64,000 bases of DNA from Massilia kyonggiensis (GCF_024756235.1 NZ_JANUGY010000007.1:62001-126000); one strand, 5' to 3'; positions 33,016 to 42,443 are shown, counted from the stretch's first letter. The notes: a model not told the origin generated them from the letters alone. Program-made: numbers and translations.

Positions 33016-33912
33016 TCAGTGTGCCGCCCCCGCACTCTCCCGCAATCTGCCCGCATCCCGCGCCGGCGGCGCCCCGAACAACCTCACATAATCCCGGCTG
33101 AACTGCGACGGACTCTCATATCCCACGCGATACCCCGCACTGGCCGCATCCATCCCCTCGGCCACCATCAGCCGCCTTGCCTCCTGCATGCGCAACTGCG
33201 TGCGAAACTCGAGAGGACTCATCGCCGTCACCGCCTTGAAGTGAGCATGAAAGGTCGACCGGCTCATGCGCGCCACGTCGGCCATTTCGTCGATGCGGCA
33301 GTCGCGCGCGTAGTGCGCGCGCAGCCACACGATGGCGCGGGCGATCTGGTTCTGCCGGCTGTCGCTCCGCGCCATGCGGCGCACGATGCGGTTGCCGGCG
33401 CCCGTCAGTAGCCGGTACAGGATCTCGCGCGTGACGAGCGGCGCCAGCGCGTCGATGTCGGCCGGCGTGTCGAGCAACCGCGTCAGGCGCAGCGCCGCGT
33501 CGAGCAGTTCGGGCGTCGTCCGGTTCAGCGCCATGCCCGTGTCGTCGCCGTCATCGTCGGGGCCCGCAGGCGGATGCCGCAACGCCAGGTCGCCCAGCAC
33601 CACCATGTCCAGGTCGAGACTCAGGCACAAATAGGGCCGTTCCGGCGACGCCTCGATCACGGCGCCCGTCACCGGCAGTTCGACGGAGGCAACGAGGTAG
33701 TAGGAAGGGTCGTACACGAAGGCCGTCGTGCCGAGCACCGCGCGCTTGCGGCCCTGCGCGACGAGGCACACGGTCCGTTCGTACAGCACGGGCATCGGCA
33801 TCGTCGGGCTGGACGATCGTATAAGACGCACGCCCGGGAGAGGAGTGTCGTGGATGCCGTCTACGGCGGCGTGGCGGGCGATGGCGGCGGCAAAGAGGGC
33901 GAGCGTATCCAT
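33016..33912 (-). CDS. AraC-family transcriptional regulator
   Basis: A 298-residue AraC regulator of the type with an AraC_N effector domain (about residues 20-170, with SSPTMPMPVLYERTVCLVAQ and GRKRAVLGTTAFVYDPSYYL) and a C-terminal pair of helix-turn-helices (IDEMADVARMSRSTFHAHFK and AGYRVGYESPSQFSRDYVRL). The start is the ATG at 33912; a longer frame to 33969 begins in non-conserved residues. It is divergent from the aldo/keto reductase at 34050, its probable target, a pairing widely seen for this AraC subgroup. Confidence 0.9.
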   Translation of the reverse strand: MDTLALFAAAIARHAAVDGIHDTPLPGVRLIRSSSPTMPMPVLYERTVCLVAQGRKRAVLGTTAFVYDPSYYLVASVELPVTGAVIEASPERPYLCLSLDLDMVVLGDLALRHPPAGPDDDGDDTGMALNRTTPELLDAALRLTRLLDTPADIDALAPLVTREILYRLLTGAGNRIVRRMARSDSRQNQIARAIVWLRAHYARDCRIDEMADVARMSRSTFHAHFKAVTAMSPLEFRTQLRMQEARRLMVAEGMDAASAGYRVGYESPSQFSRDYVRLFGAPPARDAGRLRESAGAAH

Positions 33913-34049
33913 GACGCCAAGGATAGCAGGCCGACAGGCGGGCGTGCGCGCCGCCGGACGATCGTGCAAGCATGTGCGACGTTTGCGCTACCGGCAATTG
34001 CCCGCGCGGCCCGACACTGTGCGCACTTTCAACCGCACAGGAGATCACC

Positions 34050-35114
34050 ATGACCGCACTCGATCAATACCGCCTGCTGGGCCGCTCCGGCCTGCGCGTC
34101 TCGCCGCTGGCGCTCGGCACGATGACCTTCGGCCAGGACTGGGGCTGGGGCGCCGACGAATCCGAGGCCAGGCGCATCTTCGACGCCTACGTCGACCGCG
34201 GCGGCAATTTCGTCGACACGGCCGTCAACTACACGAACGGCGCGTCCGAGCGTATCCTCGGCAAGCTGATGGAAGGGCGGCGCGACCGTATCGTCCTGTC
34301 GACCAAGTTCACGATGGCGCGCGATCCGGGCGATCCGAATTCCGGCGGCAACCACCGCATGAACCTCGTGCGCTCCGTCGAGCAGAGCCTGCGCCAGCTC
34401 GGCACCGACCGCATCGAACTGCTGCACCTGCACGCATGGGACGACACGACGCCGCCGGACGAAGTCCTGCGTGCCCTCGACGACCTGGTGCGCGCCGGGA
34501 AGGTGCTGTACCTGGGCATCTGCAACACGCCCGCGTGGCGGGTCGCCCAGTTGCAGACGATCGCCGACCTGCGCGGCTGGTCGCCGTTCGTCGCGCTGCA
34601 GATCGAGTACAGCCTCGTCGAGCGCAGCGTCGAACACGAACTGATGCCGATGGCGCGCGGGCTGGGGCTCGGCGTGATGCCGTGGTCGCCGCTGGGCGGC
34701 GGTCTCCTGAGCGGGAAGTACGGGGCGTCCGACCTCGCGACGAACGACGCCGCCGGCGTGGCCGCCACGCGCAAGGGTGTGATCGCGTCGACGGGGCTGC
34801 TGAACGAGGCGTCGCTCCGCATCGCCGAGGAAGTGAAGGCCGTCGCGCGCGAGACCGGCGCCAGCGCGGCGCAGGTGGCGCTCGCGTGGACCTTGCTGCA
34901 CCCGTCCGTCACGGCGCCCGTCATCGGCGCGCGCACGCTCGCGCAGGCAGAGGACAACCTGGGCGCGCTGGACGTCAGGCTGGATGCGGACCACGTGGCG
35001 CGCCTGGACGCGGCCAGCCGGCCGGCTCCCATCTTCCCGCAGCGCTTCACGGAACGGCCGCTCGTGCGGCAACTCGTGTTCGGCGGCGCGGTCGTGGCAC
35101 GGCGGACCGCCTGA
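34050..35114 (+). CDS. Aldo/keto reductase
   Basis: A 354-residue aldo/keto reductase. It begins YRLLGRSGLRVSPLALGTMT, with the catalytic Asp and Tyr in FVDTAVNYTNGASERILGKL, the Lys in IVLSTKFTMARDPG, and the His in ELLHLHAWDDTTPPDE. The NADPH site ends with APVIGARTLAQAEDNLGALD. The ATG at 34050 is preceded by AGGAG. It is divergent from the AraC regulator and converges on a TetR gene six bases beyond its stop. Likely role: reduction of reactive carbonyl compounds under control of one of these regulators. Confidence 0.92.
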   Translation: MTALDQYRLLGRSGLRVSPLALGTMTFGQDWGWGADESEARRIFDAYVDRGGNFVDTAVNYTNGASERILGKLMEGRRDRIVLSTKFTMARDPGDPNSGGNHRMNLVRSVEQSLRQLGTDRIELLHLHAWDDTTPPDEVLRALDDLVRAGKVLYLGICNTPAWRVAQLQTIADLRGWSPFVALQIEYSLVERSVEHELMPMARGLGLGVMPWSPLGGGLLSGKYGASDLATNDAAGVAATRKGVIASTGLLNEASLRIAEEVKAVARETGASAAQVALAWTLLHPSVTAPVIGARTLAQAEDNLGALDVRLDADHVARLDAASRPAPIFPQRFTERPLVRQLVFGGAVVARRTA

Positions 35115-35120
35115 CGGCGC

Positions 35121-35669
35121 TCAGGCCTCCGGTTGCAGCGCGCCGCGCACGGCCGTGAGGATGGCGTCCGACGCGGTGCGGTCCGACACGGCGCGCGCGA
35201 GCGTCAGGGCGCCGACCATCGCGGCGAGGGCGACGATGCCCTGGTCGCCGGCGGCGGGCGCCACGCGGCAGTCCGCCAGCAGCGCCGTCATGCGCGCCAC
35301 CATCGCGTCGGCCGTCGCACTGGGCTGACCGCGCAGGCCCAGTTCCGCGGCCAGCGTGGGGAGCGGACAGCCTTCGCCCGGTTCGTCGCGGTGGTCCGCC
35401 GACAGGTAATGGTCGATGACGGCGCGCGGCGCGGCATCCGCCGACGGCAGCCAGCGTTCCAGCGTCTGCTGGACGGCGGCTTCCAGCGACGCCTGCACGA
35501 GGGCGTCCTTGGATTCGAAATGGGCGTAGAAACCGCCGTGGGTCAGGCCGAGCGCCTTCATCAGCGGCACGAGGCCGGTGCCTTCGATGCCATTCTTGCG
35601 GAAGCGGCGCGACGCTTCGCCGATGATGCGCTGACGCGTTTCGGCCTTATGGTTACTGGAGTAACGCAT
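35121..35669 (-). CDS. TetR-family transcriptional regulator
   Basis: A 182-residue TetR regulator. The DNA-binding domain is YSSNHKAETRQRIIGEASRR, FRKNGIEGTGLVPLMKALGL and THGGFYAHFESKDALVQASL, the standard helix-turn-helix ending in FYAHF. The ligand domain is Ala-rich with a C-terminal segment typical of the TetR_C_13-like group. I use the ATG at 35669; an upstream TTG at 35690 is less likely. It ends six bases from the convergent aldo/keto reductase. The intergenic region upstream to the EAL gene (35670-35851) shows no gene. Confidence 0.9.
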   Translation of the reverse strand: MRYSSNHKAETRQRIIGEASRRFRKNGIEGTGLVPLMKALGLTHGGFYAHFESKDALVQASLEAAVQQTLERWLPSADAAPRAVIDHYLSADHRDEPGEGCPLPTLAAELGLRGQPSATADAMVARMTALLADCRVAPAAGDQGIVALAAMVGALTLARAVSDRTASDAILTAVRGALQPEA

Positions 35670-35851
35670 AGTTATGGGGTTGGGTTGCAATGATCGGATG
35701 CGGTCCGTGCGGCCGAGAGCGACGGACCCGTTGAGCGACGGATGTGCCTCATGAATTTAGGCAACGCTCCGTGTCACCATTGTAAGCCTTGTTGAGGGAT
35801 TCCACAATTCCGGCCATCATTTCGCCGGAATCGTGTTGCAGGATGCCGTAT

Positions 35852-37729
35852 TTACGCGCGCGCCGCGGCCGCGTGCCGGCGCATGTACTCGGCGCAGGCC
35901 TCGGCATCCAGCGGCTTGCTGAAGTAATCGCCCTGGATCTGGTCGCAGCCCGCACTGCGCAGGGCGGCCAGCTGCTCGTCCGTCTCGACGCCCTCGGCGA
36001 TGACTTCCAGGCGCAGCGTGTGGGCCATGGCGATGATCGCCTTCACCATCGCCAGCGATTCCGCGCTCTGGTGCACGTCGAGGACGAACGAGCGGTCGAT
36101 CTTCAGCTTGTCGACGGGCAGGCGCTTGAGGTAGCTGAGGCTCGAATAGCCGGTGCCGAAATCGTCGATGCTGAGCGTGGCGCCCAGTTCGCGCAGCTGG
36201 CGCATCAGGTCCGCGGTGCGGGCCGGGTCGTCCATCGAGATGCTTTCCGTGAGTTCCAGCTCCAGCAGGCGCGGGGGCAGGCCCGATGTGCGCAGCACGT
36301 CGCCGACGAGGGCCACGACGTCCGTGCCCAGGAACTGTTTGCCGGACAGGTTGACGGCCACGGGCACGTCGGGCACGCCGGCATCGCTCCACGCGCGGCG
36401 CTGGGCCACGGCCGTGCGCAGGATCCACTCGCCGATCGGCACGACGAGGCCGGAGTCCTCGGCGATTGGGATGAACTCGGCCGGCGAGATGCTGCCGTGG
36501 TCCGGGTGCTTCCAGCGCACGAGCACTTCCATGCCGGCGACGCCGCCGCTGTGCAGGTCCGTCTTGGGTTGATAGTTCAGATACAGTTCGCCGCGCTCGA
36601 TCGCATGGCGCAACTGGTTTTCCAGCGTGAGCTTGCGCTGCAACGCCTGGTTCAGTTCTTCCGAATAGCGCTGGATCTGGCCGCCGCCCAGCGCCTTGGC
36701 GCGGCGCACGGCCATCGTCGCATTGTTGAGCAGGAGGTCGCCGTCCGTGCCGTCTTCCGGGAAGATCGCATAGCCGATGCTGCACGTGAGCGGGATCGCG
36801 CCGCCCGGCGTCTTGAACTCGCGCGTGGCGGCCTGCAGCAGCTGGCGCAGGCGGTCGCGCGCGACGCTGTCGTCGCCGAGGCCCGGCAGCAGCACGACGA
36901 ATTCGTCGCTCCCGGCGCGCGCCAGCATGTCCCCCGGCCGCAGCAGGTTCTGCAGACTCCACGTGATGGCGACGAGCGCCTTGTCGCCCTCGTGATGGCC
37001 CAGCAGCTCGTTGAGGCGCTTGAACTTGTCGATGTTGATCGTCGCGACGAGCGTGTGCAGGCCGTCGTTCTTCCATTTATCGAGGTTCTGGCCGATGGTG
37101 CGCACGAGCACCTGGCGGTTCGCGAGGCCCGTCAGCACGTCGTGCGTGAGCAGGAATTCGACCTGGCCGGCGGCCGCCGCGAGGTCGGGGTTCGCGTTGT
37201 CGACGTACACGTGCGAGTGCAGCGATTGCGCCGCGGTCGCCAGCTGGCGGAAGTGGATCAGTTGCTCCGTCATGCGCGCGAGGTCGCGCAGGATGTCGAG
37301 CTCCTCCTCGTTCAGCGTGCGCGGGACGCGGTCCAGCACGCACAGGGTCCCCAGCGGCATGCGGTCGATCGAGTACAGCTGCACGCCGGCGTAGAAACGG
37401 ACGTGCGGCGGATTCACGACCATCGGATTGTCCGCGAACCGTACATCCTTCGTCGCATCCGGGACAATCAGCGGTTCGTGGTCGAGGATCGCGTGGCCGC
37501 AGAACGAGATCTCGCGGCTGGTGCCCGTCATGTCGATGCCGCAGCGCGACTTGAACCACTGGTCTTCCTCGGCGACGAGCGACACGAGCGCGATCGGCAT
37601 CTTCAGCAGCCGGCTCGCCATGCGCGTGATGCGGTCGAACGCGTCCTCCGGGGCGCTGTGGAGGAGGCGGGTGGCGTGCAGCGCCGTCAACCGGCGCGCT
37701 TCGTCGAGCGGTATGGATGGGGTCTGCAT
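35852..37729 (-). CDS. GAF-GGDEF-EAL protein, probable c-di-GMP phosphodiesterase
   Basis: A 625-residue cytoplasmic c-di-GMP enzyme. A GAF domain (about 20-165) shows WFKSRCGIDMTGTSREISFC; the GGDEF domain (about 200-350) has RAGSDEFVVLLPGLGDDSVA, where the signature reads AGSDEF, so cyclase activity is doubtful. The EAL domain (about 370-620) looks intact: MEVLVRWKHPDHGSISPAEF, VAVNLSGKQFLG, ELELTESISMDDP, IDDFGTGYSSLSYLKRLPVD, KLKIDRSFV and AEGVETDEQ. It would hydrolyse c-di-GMP, with GAF and the altered GGDEF acting as sensors. The start at 37729 was chosen before the conserved helix; no membrane segment is present. Isolated gene, same strand as GlxA-like regulator. Confidence 0.9.
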   Translation of the reverse strand: MQTPSIPLDEARRLTALHATRLLHSAPEDAFDRITRMASRLLKMPIALVSLVAEEDQWFKSRCGIDMTGTSREISFCGHAILDHEPLIVPDATKDVRFADNPMVVNPPHVRFYAGVQLYSIDRMPLGTLCVLDRVPRTLNEEELDILRDLARMTEQLIHFRQLATAAQSLHSHVYVDNANPDLAAAAGQVEFLLTHDVLTGLANRQVLVRTIGQNLDKWKNDGLHTLVATINIDKFKRLNELLGHHEGDKALVAITWSLQNLLRPGDMLARAGSDEFVVLLPGLGDDSVARDRLRQLLQAATREFKTPGGAIPLTCSIGYAIFPEDGTDGDLLLNNATMAVRRAKALGGGQIQRYSEELNQALQRKLTLENQLRHAIERGELYLNYQPKTDLHSGGVAGMEVLVRWKHPDHGSISPAEFIPIAEDSGLVVPIGEWILRTAVAQRRAWSDAGVPDVPVAVNLSGKQFLGTDVVALVGDVLRTSGLPPRLLELELTESISMDDPARTADLMRQLRELGATLSIDDFGTGYSSLSYLKRLPVDKLKIDRSFVLDVHQSAESLAMVKAIIAMAHTLRLEVIAEGVETDEQLAALRSAGCDQIQGDYFSKPLDAEACAEYMRRHAAAARA

Positions 37730-37810
37730 GTCGTGTCTTGCGGAGCGTCGTTGAGACACATTCTGCCACGAGCGGCAAAGCCGAGGCACGAGCTTGGTGC
37801 GATCTTGCTC

Positions 37811-38788
37811 TCAGGAATGTTCGGGCTGGCTAAACGCCCCGAAATGCTGCCGGTAATCGAGCGCGCTGACGCCCAGGTGGCGCAGGAACGCGGCGCGCAT
37901 CCGCGCCGCGGTGCCGAACCCGCAGCGGTGCGCCACCGTCTTGAGCGGCTGGCCGGAACGTTCGAGCATGGCCCTGGCCGCGTCCACGCGCGCCCGCTCG
38001 ACGAATTCCGCCGGCGTGACGCCCGCCGCGCGCGCGAACTGGCGCGCGAAGTGGCGCTCGCTCAGCGCCGCCACCCGCGCGAGGTCGGCCACGGCGAGCG
38101 GCGCGTCCAGGTGGGCCAGCACGTGGTCCTGGACGGTGCGCAGGATGGAGTCGTCGCCCACGTACGGCGTCAGGTAAGGGCTGAACTGCGATTGCCCGCC
38201 GCTGCGCTGGGTGAAGACGACGAGGCGCTTCGCCACGTTCAGCGCGACGTCCGCGCCGTGGTCTTCGTGGACGAGGTGCAGCGCGAGGTCGATGCCCGCC
38301 GTGACGCCGGCCGACGTGTAGACGGGACCGTCGCGCACGAAGATGCGGTCCGGCTGGACGGCCACCTGCGGAAAGCGCGCGGCCACCAGCGCGACGTCGT
38401 TCCAGTGCGTGGTGGCGCGGCGGCCGTCCAGCAGGCCCGCGTGCGCGAGCAGGAACGCGCCGTTGCAGACGGACGCGATGCGCGCGCAGCGCGTGGCCAT
38501 CGCGCGCAGCCACGCGGCGAGCGCGGTATCGGCCGGCCGGCGCGGCAGTTCCGGGCCGCCGGGGATCAGCAGCAGGTCGGGCGTGTCCGGCTCATCGTCG
38601 TAGCGCGCATGCGGCTGCAGCAGCATCCCGTTCGAGCACGCCACGGGCCCGTTCACCGTCCCCAGCACGCGCATCCGGTAATGGTCGCGCGGCGCGAGGA
38701 AGCGGTTGGCTTCCGCGAACACGTCGAGCGGACCCGTGACGTCGAGCGACTGCACGCCGGGGAAGGCGAGGATGGCGATGGTGGGCAA
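37811..38788 (-). CDS. GlxA-family AraC-type regulator with DJ-1/PfpI domain
   Basis: A 325-residue regulator. Residues 1-190 are a DJ-1/PfpI domain (TIAILAFPGVQSLDVTGPLD and the nucleophile-elbow region ARIASVCNGAFLLAHAGLLD); residues 215-315 are an AraC-type double helix-turn-helix (VADLARVAALSERHFARQFA, ending TVAHRCGFGTAARMRAAFL). The best start is a TTG at 38788, seven bases after AGGAG (complement of 38796-38800); no ATG fits. It is divergent from the M24 peptidase gene at 38964 with 175 bases between, so the peptidase is a likely target. The signal sensed is unknown. Confidence 0.88.
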   Translation of the reverse strand: MPTIAILAFPGVQSLDVTGPLDVFAEANRFLAPRDHYRMRVLGTVNGPVACSNGMLLQPHARYDDEPDTPDLLLIPGGPELPRRPADTALAAWLRAMATRCARIASVCNGAFLLAHAGLLDGRRATTHWNDVALVAARFPQVAVQPDRIFVRDGPVYTSAGVTAGIDLALHLVHEDHGADVALNVAKRLVVFTQRSGGQSQFSPYLTPYVGDDSILRTVQDHVLAHLDAPLAVADLARVAALSERHFARQFARAAGVTPAEFVERARVDAARAMLERSGQPLKTVAHRCGFGTAARMRAAFLRHLGVSALDYRQHFGAFSQPEHS

Positions 38789-38963
38789 GCGCGGACTCCT
38801 GCGAAGACGACGGACGCCGTCACTATCGCGCCGCGCGCGCGGCAACAGTTCGCGATGGCGGGAAATGCGCGCACCGTGGCCGGAAACCGGTGCATCGGGC
38901 GCACGCCGGCGCACGGCCCAGCGCCAGAATGTCGCCATCCTCAACACACCGAAAGGACGACAC

Positions 38964-39638
38964 ATGGACAACACCGCGGAACGCGTGGGCCCCGCATTCT
39001 CCGTCGACGGCATGCTGCGCGCACGACATGAAACCCGCAAGGCCATCGCCGCGCTCGCGCAACGCATCCGGCCCGGCATGGTGGAAGAAGACGCCGTCGC
39101 GATGGCGCGCGACGTCATCGCCACGCAGGGCCACACGCTCAGCTGGCACCCGGTGCGCGTGCGCTTCGGCGCGAACACGATCCTGCCGATGAAACGCGCG
39201 TCGACGCCCGGCATTGTGCTGGGCGAGGACGACATCTTCTTCATCGACATCGCGCCCCGCGTGGAGCACTGGGAAGGCGATGGCGGCGCCACGTTCACGG
39301 TCGGCGACGCGCCGGAGTATGCGCGCTGCGCCGCCGACGCCGGGCGCCTGTTCCACGAGGTGCGGCAGGCGTGGACGACGCACGACTGGACCGGCCGGAA
39401 GCTGTATGAATTCGCGGAGCGACGCGCACGCGACATGGGTTGGGACCTCGACCCGGACCTGCCTGGCCACCGCGTCTCCGACTTCCCCCACGCGGCGCTG
39501 CACACGGGCGCGCTGGCCGATTACGATCACGCGCCGTCGAGCATGCGCTGGATCCTCGAGATCCATCTGCTCGATCCGCAGCGCCGCTTCGGCGCGTTTT
39601 TCGAGGACATGCTGCTCGAAGATGCCGACTACGCCTGA
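38964..39638 (+). CDS. M24 family metallopeptidase-like protein
   Basis: A 224-residue protein of the pita-bread fold (aminopeptidase P/methionine aminopeptidase, M24), lacking the N-terminal domain of full aminopeptidase P. Metal ligands appear in order: the two Asp in IFFIDIAPRVEHWEGDGGAT, His in DFPHAALHTGALADYDHAP, and Glu in MRWILEIHLLDPQRRFGAFF with FEDMLLED. It may cleave N-terminal residues or act on small amide substrates such as creatine-like compounds; the substrate is not defined. AAAGGA precedes the ATG. The 3' end overlaps a convergent LysR gene by ten bases. Confidence 0.85.
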   Translation: MDNTAERVGPAFSVDGMLRARHETRKAIAALAQRIRPGMVEEDAVAMARDVIATQGHTLSWHPVRVRFGANTILPMKRASTPGIVLGEDDIFFIDIAPRVEHWEGDGGATFTVGDAPEYARCAADAGRLFHEVRQAWTTHDWTGRKLYEFAERRARDMGWDLDPDLPGHRVSDFPHAALHTGALADYDHAPSSMRWILEIHLLDPQRRFGAFFEDMLLEDADYA

Positions 39639-40528
39639 CGGAAGCACTGCACGAGGAAGTCCGCGAACACACGCACGCGGGCCGACAGCTGGCGCGCGTG
39701 CGGATACATCACGGAGACGGGGATGGTGGGCGGCGGCACGTCCGTAAGCACCTCGACGAGGTGGCCGTCCGCGAGCTGCCCGGCGATGCGGTAGCGCGGC
39801 ACCTGCACGAGGCCCAGGCCCGCGAGGGCGGCTGCCGTATAGGCCTCCGTGCCGGTGACGGAGACGACGCCGGGCGGCGTCGCGAGCTTCAGGCCCGCGT
39901 CCGTCATGAATTCCAGCGGGTACGGACGGCCCGTCGCCGTCGACAAGTAGTGCACCGCCTGGTGGCGCACGAGGTCCGCCAGTGCGGCCGGCGCGCCGAA
40001 GCGGTCGAGGTAGGCGGGACTCGCGACCGTCACCTGTTCGAGGTCCGCCGCGCGCCGCGCCACCATCGACGAATCGTGCAACTGGCCCGCGCGCAGCACG
40101 CAGTCGACGCCTTCGCGCACGAGGTCGACGAGACGGTCGTCCTCGCCGACGTGCAGCTGGATGCGGGGGTAGCGCGCGAGGAAACCCGATAGCGCGGGAA
40201 AGACGAAGTACCGTGCCAAGGTGGGCTGCAGGTTCACGCGCAGCAGGCCCGCGGGCTCGCTGCCGCGGAATGCGTCTTCCGCTTCGTCGAGGTCGGCGAG
40301 CAGGCGCACGCACCGTTCGTAATAGGCGGCGCCGTCCTGCGTGGGCGCGACGGCGCGCGTCGTCCGTTCCAGCAGGCGCGTGCCGAGGCGGTTTTCCAGC
40401 CGCTTGATCGCGTTGGTGGCGGTGGCGCGTGGGATCAGGAGGTCCTCGGCGGCCTGCGTGAAGCTGCGGCGCTCCACGATGCGCACGAAGATCTGCATTT
40501 CCTGAAACCGGTCCATCTGCGTCGACAT
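39629..40528 (-). CDS. LysR-family transcriptional regulator
   Basis: A 299-residue LysR regulator starting MSTQMDRFQEMQIFVRIVER, with GGGAGGTGG four bases before the ATG at 40528 (a second Met at 40516 is possible). Recognition helix: AAEDLLIPRATATNAIKRLE; wing: LLERTTRAVAPTQDGAAYYE. The effector domain matches the group that controls SDR and related genes. It lies 19 bases downstream of the SDR at 40548-41447 on the same strand, so the regulator may be the last gene of the two-SDR operon. It converges on the M24 peptidase gene with a ten-base overlap. Confidence 0.9.
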   Translation of the reverse strand: MSTQMDRFQEMQIFVRIVERRSFTQAAEDLLIPRATATNAIKRLENRLGTRLLERTTRAVAPTQDGAAYYERCVRLLADLDEAEDAFRGSEPAGLLRVNLQPTLARYFVFPALSGFLARYPRIQLHVGEDDRLVDLVREGVDCVLRAGQLHDSSMVARRAADLEQVTVASPAYLDRFGAPAALADLVRHQAVHYLSTATGRPYPLEFMTDAGLKLATPPGVVSVTGTEAYTAAALAGLGLVQVPRYRIAGQLADGHLVEVLTDVPPPTIPVSVMYPHARQLSARVRVFADFLVQCFRQA

Positions 40529-40547
40529 GCGCCACCTCCCTCTGCGA

Positions 40548-41447
40548 TTATACGGTCGGCGCGGTTGGCGTGAGCAGGTCGGCGATGCCGATGCGGCGCG
40601 CGAAGTCCACGCGCACGGCCTCCGCCACCTCCAGCACCTCGCGCGCGCCGTCGCCGACGAAGTCGACCACCGTGCGGAACGGCCGCTGGCCGCGCGGCAG
40701 GCCGACGATGCGCACCAGTTCATCGGCCACCGCCTGCGGATCGGCCTCCGGCGGCGTCAACGCGTCGAGGCGTTCGCCCACCTGGTCCAGCACCCCGTCG
40801 TAGCGCGCATACGCGGCGGCGCGTTCGGCGTCCGCCGGCTTGCCGGCGCTGGGGAAGTGCTCCGTGCCGCGCGTGAACGCGCCGGGGACCATGATCGCCG
40901 TCTCGATGCCGAAGCGCGCCACCTCGTACGACAGCGACACCGCGAGCGAATCCATCGCCGCCTTCGCCGCGCCGTACGGGCCGAGGAAAGGCGGGAAGCC
41001 GCCCTTCGTCGTCGTGCTGGATATCCACAGCAGCAGGCCCGATTCCTGGGCGCGAAGCCGGGGCAGGGCGGCGCGCAGCACGCGCTGGGCGCCGAGGAAG
41101 TTCGTGTCCAGCACCCTGGCCACTTCCTCGGCCGTGAAGGCTTCGGTCGGGCCGACGACGAGGTGCCCCGCGTTCTGCACGACGACGTCGAGCCGGCCCT
41201 GTTCCGCGACGACCGCCGCCACGGCCGCATCGCACGACGCCTGCGACAGCACGTCCAGTTCCAGCGGCCGCAGGTCGGCGCCGTGCTGCCGCGCCCACTC
41301 GCGCGCCTCGGCCGCGCGGGCCGCGTTGCGTCCCTCGATGTCGCGCATCGTCGCGTAGACCGTGTGGCCGGCCAACGCCAGCGCCTGGGCCGAGAGTTTG
41401 CCGATGCCGCTGCCGGCGCCCGTGATGAGGATGATTGCCTTGTTCAT
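40548..41447 (-). CDS. SDR family oxidoreductase
   Basis: A 299-residue short-chain dehydrogenase. NAD(P) loop: ILITGAGSGIGKLSAQALAL; the NAG motif: VVVQNAGHLVVG; catalytic Tyr and Lys in FLGPYGAAKAAMDSLAVSLS, preceded by the Ser pair of LLLWISSTTT. A long C-terminal segment (about 215-299) with ADPQAVADELVRIVGLPRGQ is typical of SDRs resembling YusZ/retinol-dehydrogenase types. GGAGAACGAC precedes the ATG. It starts ten bases after the upstream SDR gene, so the two are co-transcribed. Confidence 0.9.
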   Translation of the reverse strand: MNKAIILITGAGSGIGKLSAQALALAGHTVYATMRDIEGRNAARAAEAREWARQHGADLRPLELDVLSQASCDAAVAAVVAEQGRLDVVVQNAGHLVVGPTEAFTAEEVARVLDTNFLGAQRVLRAALPRLRAQESGLLLWISSTTTKGGFPPFLGPYGAAKAAMDSLAVSLSYEVARFGIETAIMVPGAFTRGTEHFPSAGKPADAERAAAYARYDGVLDQVGERLDALTPPEADPQAVADELVRIVGLPRGQRPFRTVVDFVGDGAREVLEVAEAVRVDFARRIGIADLLTPTAPTV

Positions 41448-41457
41448 GTCGTTCTCC

Positions 41458-42207
41458 TCAGGCGATGCCGCCGTTGGCGCGCAGGACCTGGCCGTTCACC
41501 CAGCTGCCGTCCGGACCGGCCAGGAAAGCAACCACGCCCGCGATGTCCTCGGGCTGGCCGAGGCGTTCCAGCGGTGCCATCTTGGCGAAGTGCGCCACCT
41601 GCTCGTCCGACTTCCCGTTCAGGAACAGCTCCGTCGCGACCGGACCCGGTGCCACGGCGTTGCAGGTGATGCCCCGGCCGCGCAGTTCCTTCGCGAACAC
41701 GCGGGTCAGCGCTTCGACGGCGCCTTTCGTGGCGGCATACACGCCATACGTCGGCGGCGCCATGTGCAGGATGCTGGTCGAGAAGTTCACGATGCGCCCG
41801 CCGTCGTTCAGGCGCGCCGCCGCCTCGCGCATCGTGTTGAACGTGCCCGTGACGTTGATGGCCATCGTGCGCGCGAAGACGTCGTCGCTCGTCTCGGCGA
41901 TCGTCACGTACGGCAGGATGCCCGCGTTGTTGACGAGGATGTCCACGCGGCCGAGCTTTTCTTCGATCGCCGCGAACATCGCTTTCACGTCGTCGACTTT
42001 GGCGACGTCCGCGCGCACGGCGATGGCGCGGCCGCCTTCCGCCTCGATCGCGGCGACGGTGGCGTTGGCGGCCGCTTCGTTGCCGGCATAGTTGACGGCA
42101 ATGGCGTAACCGTCGGCGGCGAGACGTTTCGCAACTGCGGCGCCGATGCCGCGCGACGCGCCGGTGACCAGTGCGACGCGGGTGGTGTGTTGGGTTTGGG
42201 TGTTCAT
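41458..42207 (-). CDS. SDR family oxidoreductase (3-oxoacyl reductase-like)
   Basis: A 249-residue classical SDR close to FabG-like enzymes. TGASRGIGAAVAKRLAADGY is the cofactor loop, DILVNNAGILPYVT the NNAG motif, YGVYAATKGAVEALTRVFAK the Tyr-Lys catalytic pair with the Ser in VNFSTSILH, and VAFLAGPDGSWVNGQVLRAN the end motif; only the usual GG of the last loop reads NGG. AAGGAGGTCACG upstream is a strong ribosome site. It heads the SDR-SDR(-LysR) operon and is divergent from the TonB-like gene across 236 bases, in which I see no convincing gene. Confidence 0.9.
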   Translation of the reverse strand: MNTQTQHTTRVALVTGASRGIGAAVAKRLAADGYAIAVNYAGNEAAANATVAAIEAEGGRAIAVRADVAKVDDVKAMFAAIEEKLGRVDILVNNAGILPYVTIAETSDDVFARTMAINVTGTFNTMREAAARLNDGGRIVNFSTSILHMAPPTYGVYAATKGAVEALTRVFAKELRGRGITCNAVAPGPVATELFLNGKSDEQVAHFAKMAPLERLGQPEDIAGVVAFLAGPDGSWVNGQVLRANGGIA

Positions 42208-42443
42208 CGTGACCTCCTTGGTTGGTTGACAGTGAAGTCATGATGATTGATTTCGACGAAAAGATAATCCTTGAGAAAACGGCTTCAGAATTCAGTTTGG
42301 CACAACAATGTGTTTTATTTATCGCCGATATAACCGGACGGCGAATGACTGCTATTCCAACAATAAATTTTTCAACGATGCTGCACCGCAGTAAATTGGA
42401 TTCGTAGCAGCGATTCCTTGAACCCAACCACCTGGAGCTGATC

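Noticed and set aside
35789..39031. A 1,080-codon open frame on the plus strand opposite the GAF-GGDEF-EAL and GlxA-type genes
   Set aside because: It is antisense to two genes with full domain sets; its product is Arg/His/Val-rich low-complexity sequence, the typical GC-driven shadow frame.
42222..42407. A 61-codon frame in the SDR/TonB-like divergent region
   Set aside because: It reads through an A/T-rich promoter-like region, has no ribosome site, and no recognisable protein character.
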